Origin: Budorcas taxicolor
Lineage: Eukaryota; Chordata; Mammalia; Artiodactyla; Bovidae
Direction of reading: 5' to 3'
DNA: 64,000 nucleotides
Assembly (NCBI RefSeq): GCF_023091745.1
Contig: NC_068910.1
Span: 46,177,272 to 46,241,271, forward strand
The notes under the pieces are model-generated. The model had not been told where the DNA came from. It was given only the letters and a program-made list of their open reading frames with translations, and did not search any database. Shown in pieces: positions 1-12,102 of the stretch. Made by a program: the position numbers and the translations under genes. The stretch's first letter is position 1, and every line of letters starts with the position of its first letter.

Positions 1-218
1 TGCGTGCGTGCTAAGTTGCTTCAGCTGTGTCCGACTCTTTGTGACCCTATGGACTGTAGCCCATCAGGCTCCTCTGTCCATGGGATTCTCCAGGCAAGAA
101 TACTGGGGTGGGCTGCCACGCCCTCCTCCAGGGGATCTTCCCCACCCAGGGATTGAACCCGTGTCTCCTTTGTCTCCTGCATCAGCAGGCAGGTTCTTTA
201 CCACTAGGGCCACCCCAG
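1..218 (-). repeat. Bov-tA SINE, antisense
   Basis: Reverse complement of a Bov-tA SINE. The 3' Bov-derived part (cgtgtccgactcttt-like, ccatgggattctcc) comes first and the tRNA-Glu-like head (ggttctttaccactagggccacc) last, near 192-217. It begins at the window edge, so the 3' tail may be cut off. Confidence 0.92.
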
Positions 219-1802
219 CAGCTTCCTTCCAATCAAATTTGGATTAAAATTTCAATTCCTGACCAGGGACCGGAAGGGCAATGGAATGCAGGCCTGCCCT
301 GACCATCCTCTTATCTGTGTCCACTTGCCCCAAGGAGCCCCTACCCTCCAGTCACACTGGCCTTTTTGCAGAGGCCTGGGCAGTTGCATTCTGCCCTGCC
401 TGGGACTGACTCTGTGTCTCTGTATTTTCCCATGGTTCAACCCCCTCCCTGCACTCTTCCTGGGTCTCTGCTCATCACCTCTACTCCCTACCTGGCATTA
501 CATCATGCATCTGTTTCTCCTTTATGTCTCTCTCCTCTCTCACCTGCCCCCAGGCGTACAGTGTCTCATTTACTGTCAAATCTCAATTCCTGGTCCAGGG
601 AAACCAGTCAACACACACTTACCAATCATTGTTCTAAGTAGACCACCAGCTCCCTACTCTGCCAAGAATGCCCTCACTCCAACCGAAGGTGATGTTTACC
701 TGCTAAAGACGGATGAAATCGCAACCAACCACCTTCCTGGAATAACCATAAACCGCTCAGCAAAGACATGGGATGCAGGCATGCACACATCTCTGCCCAC
801 AGTCCAGAGCTCCAGCACCTGTACCCACCAGTCTGTAAGATTCCTCTTCTCCAGATAAGGTTAGGAAAATGAAATAAGGCTGCTCCTGTTTTTCTTTCCC
901 AATCTCTCAATTAGCAGAGAAATCAATATGAATAATTACTCACCCAGTTCAGTACCACTTTTCTTGTGATCTCACTCTATAGCTTGGGTTTGGGGTGGGG
1001 TTTTTAAAACATTTTTTTATAACTAAGTAATTTTTTAAATTAAAAAGAAGTACTTTTCCAAAATAGTTATACTTATTTTCACTCAAAGAAAAATGCCCAG
1101 GTTACAGCAGGTTTTTCTTAAGAAATACTTCTGAAAGTTATAGCCGTCATGAGAGTAAGAAATGATGCTCATGTATGTATGTATTATCTCATTATTTTTG
1201 AAATAAGAATATGATATTGTGCCATAGCTACAAAATTAATGTAAACATTTCAAAATAGCATACAAACAGGAAGAAACTTCTGTAATGAAGCTTGCATGAC
1301 TCTGAGCTTTAGAATATACACTGAAGTCATATCACACAACAGCACGTTTCCTATTGGAAATTCAGGTTCCTAGAATAATAATTCAACTCAATTTGATGTT
1401 GATTCTACCTTGTGATTCCAAGCTGAGATGTAGGTTACTCTAAAGAGAAGGGGAGAAGGGAGGACCACATGGAAGCCAACCGATAAAAGTTGGTCAATGA
1501 GAGGCATGAGAGGTCCATCAGCAGAGACAACAAGGCACAAACTGTGTGCCAAAGAAAACAAAAGCTACCAGTGCTCCGGGCTGGCTGATCGATCTGTTCG
1601 GGTTTAGAGTGGCCCTGCAGCTACCACTGTGCCACAGGAGTGAAGATGGCATTAAGCCAAGCAAGCTCCAATGGAACATCACCCTCGGCCTCAACGGGCA
1701 TTCATCATACTTTCTAGAAATGCCAAGGTTCACTTTAAACCTAAAACGGGCAAATTTTCTTCCTATCCTACTGTGTCTTTTTAAAGTCCACACAGGGTTA
1801 AA
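219..1802. other. Sequence with no recognised gene or repeat
   Basis: Mostly unassigned. 300-860 is pyrimidine-rich and open in one frame without coding signals. 950-1400 is AT-rich. 1518-1800 is open on both strands, which is usual for chance reading frames. If the CpG island at 16-17 kb is TRAK1, this is intronic. Confidence 0.4.
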
Positions 1803-2010
1803 TAAAAGGGGCTAGAAGTAGCAAAGAAGGAAGTATGGGAGGGAGGGACAGAGGGAGCGCCAGGGAAAACAACACAGAAATACAAAGAGAGAGACAGAGG
1901 GAGGGGAGAAGGCACAGAGAGGGAACACACAGAGAAAACAGAGACAGGAGTAGTAACAGAGAGAGAAAATGACACCGAGAGAGTGACAGAGAGAAAAGGG
2001 AAAGGTTCAT
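1803..2010. repeat. Purine-rich (GA) low-complexity tract
   Basis: About 200 bases almost entirely A and G on the + strand (repeated gagaga, gggaggga, cagagaga units), interrupted by occasional C or T. The long serine/leucine-rich frames on the minus strand are an artefact of this composition. Confidence 0.85.
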
Positions 2011-2384
2011 GGGAAAAGGGAGTGATGTGTTTCATGGAAAAGTTATTTCTTTCCAAGTCGCTCTTTTTCCATGTACTGTATTATGCCATATGTGGGAAGT
2101 GAGGGCGGCTGGAACTCGGCCCAAGAACATCTGCCACAGACCTTAAAAGCCCTAATAATAGCACAGCTGGTGTCCCCAGCCTAATGAGCTCATTGCCCAC
2201 GTGACCCTCCCTCCTCCCGGCTACCTCCAGGGAAACGAGGGGCCAAGGGCAGGCCCAGGCACGCCCCCTGCCCTCCCCCACGTCCAGGCTCTCCTACCTC
2301 CTCTGCCTCCGTCCTCCCTTTCCTGAAACCACTCCCACCCATTTTCCTGAGCTAACTTACTCTGATCCAGCAGTTCCTCAGGAC

Positions 2385-2640
2385 AAGTCATGTTCTCAAC
2401 ATGAAAGGAAGGTATCAGAAATAGATGATGGGGACATCACTACAGATCTTCTGGACGCTAAGTGGGCAACGGTTATGCCAATAAATAATTCAACAGCTTA
2501 AATGAAATGGACACACTCCCTGAAATATGCAACTTGTCAAAACTAACACCAGAGGAGAATAAAAAGATCTGAAAAGCCTACTAAAGAAATGGAACTCCTA
2601 AAAACCATTCCACATCCAAGGAACAACCAGGATGCCACCA
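2385..2640 (+). repeat. Ancient L1 ORF2 fragment
   Basis: The stretch from aatagatgatggggac through ttatgccaataaataattcaacagcttaaatgaaatggacac to gaaatggaactcc resembles the inter-domain part of L1 ORF2 in sense orientation. It is heavily decayed, with stops and indels. Recognised by motif memory, not by alignment. Confidence 0.55.
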
Positions 2641-4328
2641 AGTGGGCTTTCCTGCCAGGGTACAGGCCCCTTTAGGAGCCCTGGCAAGTCACTCTCTGGG
2701 ACAGGGAGACTCTAAGCCAGCTTGACTTTCCCGCTGAGCACTGCCTGTTACCAGGAGGAAACCATGAACAGCAAAATCAGAAAGGGGGGTGCCGGGGGTG
2801 AGCAAAGAAGTGAGGCTTTACAAGTTCAGCAAGTTTTAACCCTCTCTGGTATAATTTTTTGAAACTACTTCTCATCACGGTACACTTTCAAAAGCCCTCT
2901 TGCACTTGAACAAAAGGCCCCTTAATATCAGGATGGACGTGGATTTCAGAGTCCAAGGGGAAGCCTGTCTGAAACTGACAAGAGGAGACCCCAACAGCAC
3001 TGACACGGTATCCATAGCAATTGGAAGAGAAGCTGAAAAATCTGGTATCTCTCTCAGTCCAAGCAACACATCCTGACCGTAACAAAGAGCCAAGTGAACA
3101 TGATACATGGGGCTTCTTCAGCAGAAAAAGACAAAGAGGGCCACATTTCAGAAACCTCGCTCAGTGACACACAACAGCACGAACGTTTGTGAGCATGCAG
3201 CACCAGGCTAGTGAATTACATGATTCTATCCCTGCCTACCAGGTAATTATATCAACAGCAATCGCATGATTAGCTAAAAGGCGGGCAATCATTAACTTTT
3301 CCTACTGTTCAACACTGTTACACACCAAATTATACCTTGTTAATGCCATGAATAAGTTATCTAAGCCTTGATAGTTTCCTGTTTCGATTTAAAACACCAA
3401 CGCCACGCCTGCTGTAAGTTAATACGGCAAAATTCATGAAACTTTAAATAATAATAGTGGTATTTTAAGGACTATCATAAGTACTTTTATACATGATTCC
3501 TTTTTGTTGAAATGTTTAATATACTGAGAATCCTTTCCAAAAATAAAGAGTTCTTTCCATTCACAAAGCACTAAAAGCATTAACAGAATCAATTTAGTCT
3601 TTATCAACCTTGTTCTTTCACCTTCATACTTTTTATGTCATTCAGCCAAGGTCAAGCCTATGGTTCTCAAGCCTTAGAGACTGCCCCGGCTCATCTTCAG
3701 GCCCACAACGGTACACCTGGCCAAACCATATTAGGGCGTCAGGCAAAACAAAACTCAGTAATACCAATTCTGTCTTTATTTAAATTTTTGATTTTTTAAA
3801 AAGATTTCTTTGCAGTATTTTACCTTTTTTTTTTTTTTTTAAGAAATACTCCACTAAAATACTATTGATCTTGATTACTTAGATTCTTGGGAACTACCTC
3901 ATCCTTAAATGTGCTACCTGAGGCAAGCACCTCAGTGACCTCACCTTAGCCCAGGTCCAACCCCACAAGAGTAACAATATACCCTGGGTGTACCAACGAA
4001 GAAGAATAAACACTCAGGTTTCCCAACTACCTCACAGACTGGACAACAGCTGCCTGATGGTCCACCTACCAGGGTATGTGTGCATATGTTCTTTAAGGTG
4101 GCGGGGGTGGGGGCGGGTAGAATGGGGAATGGTATAAAACCCACAAGTTTGAGCACAGTTAAATTCTATGGAGCAAATATTTTACATCATGTTGCATTAA
4201 AATCTAACAGTTGCCAAATCACCTAGAACCTTTAATTATCTTATACATTTGGCTCCATTAATTTTTACTCATATGTATTTTATACAGTCAATACCTCCTC
4301 AAAAGTAACCACCACTATTCAGATCCCT
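2641..4328. other. Mostly unassigned sequence
   Basis: No gene is visible. It contains a T-rich run at about 3822-3841 and a G-rich stretch at 4098-4130 (runs of five, five, three and four G). The rest looks like unique or very old repeat DNA. Confidence 0.4.
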
Positions 4329-4551
4329 GTTACAGGATACTCAGAGGTTAAAGCATCTGCCTGAAATGCGGGAGACCTGGGTTTGATTCCTGAGTCGGGA
4401 AGATCCCCTGGAGGAGGGAATGGCAACCCACTCCAGTACTCTTGCCTGGAGAATCCCATGGAGGGAGCAGCCTGGTAGGCTACAGTCCACGGGGTCGCAA
4501 AGAGTCGGACACGACTGAGCGACTTCACTTCACTTCACTTCACTTCACTTT
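4329..4551 (+). repeat. Bov-tA SINE with (CTTCA)n tail
   Basis: Sense Bov-tA: tRNA-like head (ggttaaagcatctgcctg), gtcgggaagatcccctgg, ccactccagtactcttgcc, and the usual ending agtcggacacgactgagcg. It finishes in about five tandem cttca units (4525-4551). Confidence 0.93.
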
Positions 4552-5125
4552 TGAAAATGGAATCCTACAGTGTACACTTTTGTGTCTGGTCTCTTTGACC
4601 CCATTGTGTTATTTTCTTCTGTGTTTTTTGGCCTCACCAAGTGGCATGTGCGATCTCAGGTCCCCAACCAGGGAGAGAATCGGTACCTCTGCAGCAGAAG
4701 TGTGCAGTCTTAACCACTGGACAGCCAGAAAGTCTCTCTTTGGCTCAACATTTGCCTGTAACTTTCATCCATTTGTTGCATGGATTAGTATTTCATTCCT
4801 TCGTATTGCTGAGTAGCATGCAGTTATATGGACATACCAATCTGTGTATACAGTCAATGGACATTTGGGAGTTTTCCTGCTTTGGAGCTATTGTTAGCAA
4901 AGCTGCTATGAACTAAGTCAAGAATACTGGTTTCTGTTGCACGCATATGGAGAAGTGAATCACTGGTTGCAATGGATATGCTCAGCTTTAGTAAATACTG
5001 CCAGGTTCCCAGTGTTTGTTCTTCTTCAAATGTGGTGCGTGAGGCTTCCAGCTCTTCCATGTTTTCACCAGTGGTTGATATTGTCAAATTTCTTATTTTG
5101 TCCATTCTGATGGGGCTGCAAAAAC
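4552..5125 (-). repeat. Old L1 3' fragment, antisense, with inserted CHR-type SINE
   Basis: Antisense L1-like text (ttgttgcatggattagta, cagtcaatggacatttggg, agctgctatgaac, ttttgtccattctgatggg) occupies 4552-4621 and 4734-5125. Between them, at about 4622-4733, sits an antisense tRNA-Glu-derived CHR-type SINE (ggcctcaccaagtggcatg through cttaaccactggacagcc). Confidence 0.65.
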
Positions 5126-5704
5126 ATCTCTGCTAAAACAAGCAATTTCTAATTCCTTCCAATTTTATCACAATCCTATAGCTCCAATATCACAAATTGT
5201 AAAATTTCAAATAAGGTGTACGAAGATCACAAAGTACAGAAAAATCTCTTAACTGAGAGCTTACTGTTTCAGGAATTCATAAAAATACTGACACAAACAA
5301 TATGTGACACAAACCCACATGATGTCTGGCAAGGAAACCTGCAAATGTTCACAAATACCAGAAGAATTCTTACAGTCGATGTGTTACTATAAGAGTACAA
5401 GGCTAAGCCAGCATCTCTTCTGAACCATAGAGTGATACAACTCTACAAATAAATGCACACCTATTATGTCTAAACAAACACAAAGAACATTTTAGCCCTT
5501 AGCCTACTTGGCCTCTCACAGAAGGACTCATGAACCCCACCTATTGCCACAAGAACTTTCGCCCAGCACTTCCAGTCTCCTGGCCAATCTGTGTGAGTGC
5601 TTCTACACTTGGTATCATTACTGTCCACACAGGGATGGCCACCAGACCCTTTGCTCATACTCAGATGTCTCTTCCCAGCATCAGCCCCAGATGTCCCCCA
5701 TCCC
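5126..5704. other. Unassigned sequence
   Basis: No gene or repeat family recognised. 5126-5470 is AT-rich. Confidence 0.4.
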
Positions 5705-5913
5705 AAAAGCTTCCCTCGTAGCTCAGTGGGTAAAGACTCTGCCTGCAATACAGGAGACCTGGGTTCATTCCGCAGGTCGGGAAGATCCCCTGGAGAAGGA
5801 AATGGCAACCCACTCCAGTATTCCTGCCTGGAGAATCCCATGGACAGAGGAGCCTGGTGGGCTACAGTCCATGGGGTCGCAAGAGTCAGACCCGACTTGA
5901 TAACTAAACCACC
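5705..5913 (+). repeat. Bov-tA SINE
   Basis: Sense Bov-tA with tRNA-like head (gtagctcagtgggtaaagac), ggtcgggaagatcccctgg, ccactccagtattcc, and tail agtcagacccgacttgataactaaaccacc. Confidence 0.93.
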
Positions 5914-7336
5914 AATCTCATAAGCACATCACACACAGCACCTTCACAATAGCATCCTCCAGGTCTTCACCCCTGCATAACTGAGAGATGTTAATACAAT
6001 TTGGAAATCTCAGCCCCATCCTTGACTCTGCCCCCTCCAACCCTACCGCCATCTCCTCAAAGTGAGAACAGGGCTCAACCTCCCAACATCACTCAAAGGA
6101 ATCCACTTCTTTCCACCCACAATATCATTTACAACCCCAGGTAAAGTCCCCTCTCTCTCTCCTTGTGTAAAGCCAGAGTTTCACAGGTCTCAGTCAACCC
6201 AGAGGTGGATGGGGCCTTGGACGACAGACTGCCCTGGGCACGTTCACCAAGGGAAAGCCAGTCGCCTCCCCTAACTTACCCCTGCCCTGCCACAGCCTTC
6301 TCTTAGGAGAGTCTACAAACTGCATCCCCTTGCCGTCCTTGTGAACAAATGTTGCTGCAACTTCTGAGTTTGTGAGGGAATTTCTGAGACTTGATTACCC
6401 TGATCATTCTCTATCATGCTGTCTTTTGCCAAATAGAGAATTCAGTATGTCATAAATGATAAAGGTCTGACTAATAAAAAGACCAAACTCCCAGGAATAT
6501 TTAACTTTATTCCCTTCCACATGAGTATCGTTTCTCTTTTAGTATCAAGAGATTGAGCCCACCTAAAATTCTTTCATGATAACATTTAACAGCTGCTATG
6601 ACATTCCTCTTGTACTTCATAAAAAGTAGATCCTTCATCTAATAATACGAACTATTTCCCTACCTTGCAAGTACAGTACAACTACATCCACTGCATCAGT
6701 CCACACTTTAGTCTACTTTGCCAATGATGTGCTTGTTATTTCTTATCTACTATGGTAGTAGAAAGAATATTCTGCTTATTTTCTCAAATAGAAAGGTATT
6801 TCCTCAGAATTTTAACATCAAACTACACTTCTCCTTTTAAGAGACCTTTGAGATGTCTTGATATTTGTTTCCAAATATCACATCCAAAGGGATATCTCTG
6901 CGATCCTTGCAAAGTGAACCCCTCCTCCTCAAAACCAAAGGAGGGAAGACAAGCTGTCATTTGAACAAAATCCATAGCCTCATCACTGCCTTAGGTCACC
7001 GGGGCCATTCCTTTTAGTATTACAGAAATGAAGGCCAGCATATCCCCCTAGGGCATGGTACAGACATGTGTTCCAGAAGTATCTGTGGATGAATGGATCG
7101 TGAGTAGTTCGATAACAGCAACAATAATAATGGCTAACACAAAATGCTTACTGAGTCAGGCATACATATTAATCTATGTGATCTTCTTAATAACTATATG
7201 AGATTATCACATAAGGTAATGATTCAGGAACCAGCTGTCACAAACAAGAGTTCTCTGCTGGGTTTAACATATCTGTCCCTAACAAAGCACCAAGCTTAAA
7301 GGATGCGGGGACATGGCTTCAAACACATTAACAGTA
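5914..7336. other. Mostly unassigned; MIR-like fragment near 7120-7225
   Basis: No gene recognised. Around 7120-7225 (acaaaatgcttactgagtcaggcatac, followed by taactatatgag) resembles a decayed antisense MIR. The short frame at 6752-6964 has no domain that I recognise. Confidence 0.35.
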
Positions 7337-7472
7337 TGCTAGGGAGTTCCTTGGTGGTGCGGTGGTTAGGACTCCCCGTTTCCAATGCAGGGGGCACAGG
7401 TCTGATTCCCGGTCGGGGAACTGAGATCTTGCATGCTGCATGGCATGGCAAAGAAAGAAAAGAAAAAAAAAA
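7337..7472 (+). repeat. CHR-type (tRNA-Glu derived) SINE
   Basis: Sense CHR-like SINE: gttccttggtggtgcggtgg, ttccaatgcagggggcac, ggtcggggaactgagatc, A-rich tail (aaagaaaagaaaaaaaaaa). It belongs to the older cetartiodactyl tRNA-SINE group and not to Bov-tA, because the Bov 3' part is missing. Confidence 0.85.
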
Positions 7473-8560
7473 GAGTGCTGGATGCCTATCTAGTGTTCAT
7501 AAAAACAGACAAACAACATAGCATGCTAGTTTATCCAGACAGATTGTTACATCCGGACGTTTTTATTTTTTAACAAGTGAGAAAAACAAGGCGACATCCT
7601 ACTTAGGTCCATAAAGCAGAACTGTATAATCCCCATAGCGCTCAGCATTTTATTTAAAACATTCTAGATTTAAAGGTTGGAATGAAATACTCGTCTGGAT
7701 AGGACTCTTCTCCACAATGAAAGCCTGCACCCGGATGTACCACTCACAGAGCGCCAGTGAGTCATACATGTAACAAATTGCTCATTTTCCTGCTCCCCAT
7801 CTTTCCTCTAAATCATTATGCTGCTATTCCAGAATCATAGGTTTGGATTTCTATTTGTTTGTTGATGTTTTTAATCCCCCAGCATAAAGCTTACCAACTC
7901 CAACTTTGGTCCAACATTATAACTTGACAAGAATCTGCCTGTCCCTTTAAGTAAACCTCCAATTTTCTTCCCAGGCTTGAAATTCTCCCATGTAAGCAAG
8001 GCAGACGTCTTTGGACTCTTGTTTTAACTAGGGAAAAAATGCCCTTAACATTCTAACTGTATTGCCAGACCACCAACCCCCACCCCCACCACCCACCACC
8101 ACTCAAAGTCAAACCAAATTAACTGTTGGAACCCTGTATTCAGAATCACAAAATGTAACAGACTGTCTTACTGAGCTACCCTTCTATTTTCATCCTCTTT
8201 GGTCCCCAGCTCACACACTTAAATTTCCATTCAAAATAAAAAAACGTGAGGGAAGGATAGAAACAAAGATTATGAAGACGCAGATGCTAAAGACTAACAG
8301 CTTCTAGAAACCTTATTAACCTGAATCCCTCTACACTCACTAAGTAAATTAAATGTGATGCCCCTCGAGTTAAACAGCAACTAGCAGCAAGGGTTGAAGC
8401 AAGAGCTCCTATTATCAACCACTTTTCAGGAATTCCCTGATCAAAGCAAGGCAAAGACCCTGGTTAGTGCTGGGAGGATAACAGAATGCAGGAAGAGTGA
8501 CTTGAAATCACCATGTCGTGCCCAGTAAGATGGCAAATATTAAAAAAAACAAACCAGAAA
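7473..8560. other. Unassigned sequence
   Basis: No gene recognised. 8060-8103 is a C-rich, CCACC-like low-complexity patch. Confidence 0.4.
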
Positions 8561-8694
8561 ACTGGACTTCCCTGGTGGTTCAGCGGTTAAGACTCTGCGC
8601 TTCCAATGCAGGGGTCTCAGGTTCAATCTCTGGTTGCGGAACTAAGATCCCACATGCTATGTGGCCAAAAATAATAATAATTAATTTAATTTAA
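8561..8694 (+). repeat. CHR-type SINE
   Basis: Sense element: acttccctggtggttcagcgg, cttccaatgcaggggtctc, ggaactaagatcccacatgc, followed by an A/T-rich tail of aataat and taatttaat units. Confidence 0.85.
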
Positions 8695-8699
8695 TACAC

Positions 8700-9420
8700 A
8701 CAGCATAAAACTGTAAGAAACACAGAAAATCACAAGTGTTGGTGCGGATGTTGAAAAATTGGAACCCTTGTGCATTGCTGATGAGAATACAAGATGCTGT
8801 ACTCACTGAGAATAATGGTAAGGTGATTCCTCAGAAATTAAACACAGAACTACCACAGGATCCAGCAATTCCCCCTCTGGATGCATACTCAAAAGAAATC
8901 AAACCCGAGGCTCAAACAGTTGTTTATACGCCCACATTCATAGTGGCATTATTCACAAGAGTCAAAAGATGCAAGCAATGTGAGTGTCCAAAGAGAGACA
9001 AATGGATAAACAAAATATTTACGTACATAGCAATGGAATAATATTCAGTTTCAAAAAGGAATGAAATTCTGGCATGTGATGTAACATACCAAACCTTGAA
9101 GATATCAGGCCAAGTGAAACAAGCCAGATACAAAAAGATAAATACTGTATGATTCCATTCATATGAGATTCTTAGATATTCAAACTGATAAGAGACAGAA
9201 AGTAGAATGGTGTTTGCCACCAGCTGAGAGGAGCGGGAGGATGGGGAGTTAGTGTTTACTCAATACAGAGCTTCTCTGGGGTAATATATGAAAGTTCTGG
9301 AGATAGACGATCATGATATTTGCACAACAATATGAATGTACTTAATGCTACTGAGCTGTGCATTTTCAAATGGCTAAAATGGTAAATTTTATGCGACATT
9401 TACTTTACCAAAGTTTTTTT
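8700..9420 (+). repeat. L1 3' region, sense
   Basis: Sense L1 sequence typical of the end of ORF2 and 3' UTR: cacaagtgttggtgcggatg, gaacccttgtgcattgctg, gatccagcaattccccctctg, cccacattcatagtggc, aatggaataatattcag, ccattcatatgag. It is 5' truncated and decayed. The 101-codon frame at 8736-9041 is part of this repeat. Confidence 0.85.
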
Positions 9421-10167
9421 AAAGAACTAAAAATGGTTATTGCATTAGGGATTTCCCTTTATCTCTCAGACTGGGGGACTTGGGCACCTCTGGGGAAAAA
9501 ACAGAATTTGGCAAAGATAGGTAACTCGCTCCCACCCCCGCAGGAGGTTATGAAAGGAGCATGGCAGCCCTACAGCCCTGTACCTGCTGGGGAAGCAGCA
9601 GGGAAGAAGGCAGGGTGGAGAAAGTCATACTTCCTGGGGTCAGATCCATTTACCTTCCATCTGGCTCCCACTCTGTCATTTTTGAAGTCTCCCGTGCACA
9701 TGACCCAACACTGAAGACTTACTCTTCACGGGGTAGGTGTATGATAGATGGATGGGTACATGGACCTTCTACTACTTGGCTAGTTTTGGGGAGAAGACCC
9801 AAGTGACCACTCTGGCATATTTTTAAGAGCTCAAAACACCTCTCAATGTGAGGGTAGGGAGGGTAAATCACTGGCTAGGTTTTGGGCTGCTTTTCCTCAC
9901 CTCTGATTAGAATGCTAGTTTGTCCCTTTCCTCTTGGGTCCTCCAAGTTTCGGGCTCCCTGCATACAAATGAAGGAAGGGGAGAGGAGGGCACTGGGAAG
10001 GGAATGGGTTCAGCAGTCTTCCGGCTTGGAGCACCAATCCTCCCCAGCAACACAGGGAGCAAGGCTGTGCTGGCCACTTACTCTTCCCAACATACTTGAA
10101 ATCTGGCCTTGTGCTTCTAAAAAGAACACTCTGTGTAACCATGAAGGAATGTCTGACAAGTAACACC
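9421..10167. other. Unassigned sequence
   Basis: No gene or repeat recognised. Overlapping frames of 81-118 codons on both strands lack splice or homology support. Confidence 0.4.
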
Positions 10168-10300
10168 ATCTCGGGATGTGTTTACGAAGCAAATTCGGAT
10201 TTAGCAGGTCTGGGCAGGGTCTCCCACTTTGAGGGTTTCACAAGCTCCCAGGTAATGCAGATGCTGCAGGCTGGCCCACCACATGTTGAATAATAAGGCT
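10168..10300. repeat. MER5A-like DNA transposon fragment
   Basis: agcaaattcggatttagcaggtctgggcaggg and caagctcccaggtaatgcagatgctgcaggc match the non-autonomous hAT MER5A type in overall text. Short and decayed. Confidence 0.5.
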
Positions 10301-10313
10301 TTACACTCCTGCA

Positions 10314-11455
10314 AGTACATCATGAGTGGTTCATATGAAATGCCAGGATGGATGAAACACAAGCTGGAATCAAGATTGCCGGGAGAAATATCAATAACCT
10401 CAGATGTGCAGATGACACCACCCTTATGGCAGAAAGTGAAGAGGAACTGAAGAGTCTCTTGATGAAAGTGAAAGAGGAGAGTGAAAAAGCTTAAAACTCA
10501 ACATTCAAAAAACTAAAATCATGGCATCCGGTCCAATCACCTCACGGCAAATAGATGGGGAAACAATGGAAACAGTAACAGACTTTATTTTCTTGGGCTC
10601 CAAAATCACTGCAGATAGTGACTGCAGCCATGAAATTAAAAGATGCTTACTCCTTGGAAGAAAAGCTATGACCAACCTAGACAGGAGAAGGCAATGGCAC
10701 CCCACTCCAGTACTCTTGCCTGGAAAATCCCCATGGACGGAGGAGCCTGGTAGGCTGCAGTCCACGGGGTTGCGAAGAGTAAGACACGACTGAGCGACTT
10801 CACTTTGACTTTTCACTTTCATGCATAGAAGAAGGAAATGGCAACCCACTCCAGTATTCTTGCCTAGAGAATCCCAGGGATGGGGGAGCCTGGTGGGCTG
10901 CCGTCTATGGGGTCACACAGAGTTGGACACGACTGAAGCAACTTAGCAGTAGCAGCAGCAACCTAGACAGCATATTAAAAAGCAGAGACATTACTTTGCC
11001 GACAAAGGTCCATCTAGTCAAAGCTATGGTCTTTCCAGTGGTCATGTATGGATGTGAGAGTTGGACCATAAAGAAAGCTGAGCACCAAAGAATTGATGCT
11101 TTTCAACTGTGGTGTTGGAGAAGACTCTTGAGAGTCCTCTGCACTGCAAGGAGACCAAACCAGTCAACTATAAAGGAAATCAGTCCTGAATACTCACTGG
11201 AAGGACTGATGCTGAAGCTCCAATACTCTGGCCAATTGATGCAAAGAATTGACTCATTAGAAAAGACCCTGATGCTGAGCAAGACTGAAGGCAGAAGGGG
11301 ATGACAGAGGATGAGATGTTTGGATGGCGTCACCAATTCGATGGACATGAGTCTTAGCAAGCTCTGGGAGTTGGTGAAGGACAGGGAAGCCTGGCATGCT
11401 GCAGTCCATGGGGTCGCAAAGAGTCAGACACGACTGAGCGACTGAACTGAACACA
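10314..11455 (+). mobile_element. BovB (RTE) LINE, 5' truncated, with nested Bov-A2
   Basis: Sense BovB 3' end, from the reverse transcriptase region (agatgtgcagatgacaccac, the YADDT-box equivalent with Y changed to C) to the diagnostic tail gcgactgaactgaa. It is flanked by an 11-bp target-site duplication acactcctgca (10303-10313 and 11456-11466). The reading frame is broken by indels and by a Bov-A2 insertion at 10685-10959. The frame at 10996-11304 is a remnant. Confidence 0.93.
10685..10959 (+). repeat. Bov-A2 SINE nested in BovB
   Basis: Dimeric Bov-A2: first monomer ggagaaggcaatggcacccc, second monomer gaaggaaatggcaacccac, ending in agcagtagcagcagc. An 11-bp duplication of BovB sequence, aacctagacag, flanks it at 10674-10684 and 10960-10970, so it inserted after the BovB. 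Confidence 0.95.
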
Positions 11456-11466
11456 ACACTCCTGCA

Positions 11467-11905
11467 GTCAGCTGGGGTCATGACAGCAGTAACTAAGATC
11501 AGGCAGAAACAACAGCAGTCAAGATCTCCCTCTCATGAGCATCCCTCTCCTCCCACTGCCATTCTCCTTCCAAGCCACAACCACTTTGCTCCACCATGAA
11601 TCTGGACCCTTAGCCACTTCGGCATAATTAGCCAAGGCATCTACAGTGACTCACTCCCAGCTGTTCTCATTACACTGAAGACAATCAATGCTCCTGAAAG
11701 TCAAAGAAATTTGTCCTCCCCAAGAAAAGTGCGCCTGTGATCCTCAAACAGTAACTTGAAGACAGTCTCTGCACTCATTGCTTACCTGCTTCTCCTAGTT
11801 AAAATGCATGATTCAGTACTACAAGTGAAGCCAAACCATTTCCAGCACCCTAGAGAGGCATTTTAGCTTTGGCCACATCTCAAACTGGAAACTGTTTGTT
11901 AAGGA
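11467..11905. other. Unassigned sequence
   Basis: No gene or repeat recognised. Confidence 0.4.
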
Positions 11906-11918
11906 CCATAATAAAAGG

Positions 11919-12089
11919 GCTTCCCTTGTGGCTCAGCTGGTAAAGAATCTGCCGGCAAGGCAGGAGACCTGTTGGGAAGATCCCCTTGAGAAGGGAAAGG
12001 CTACCCACTCCAGTATTCTGGTCTGGAGAATTCTGTACAGTCCATGAGGCCGCAGAGACTGAGTGGCTAAGTGACTTTCACTTTCACTT
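11919..12089 (+). repeat. Bov-tA SINE with 13-bp target duplication
   Basis: Sense Bov-tA with small internal deletions. Perfect 13-bp target-site duplications ccataataaaagg at 11906-11918 and 12090-12102 point to a relatively recent insertion. Confidence 0.95.
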
Positions 12090-12102
12090 CCATAATAAAA
12101 GG

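Noticed and set aside
286..858. 190-codon + frame
   Set aside because: No recognisable domain, proline/leucine/cysteine-rich from a pyrimidine-rich strand, and overlapping frames on the same strand.
5705..5913. tRNA-like heads of Bov-tA and CHR SINEs as tRNA genes
   Set aside because: They are tRNA-Glu-derived SINE heads followed by SINE bodies; none forms an intact tRNA.
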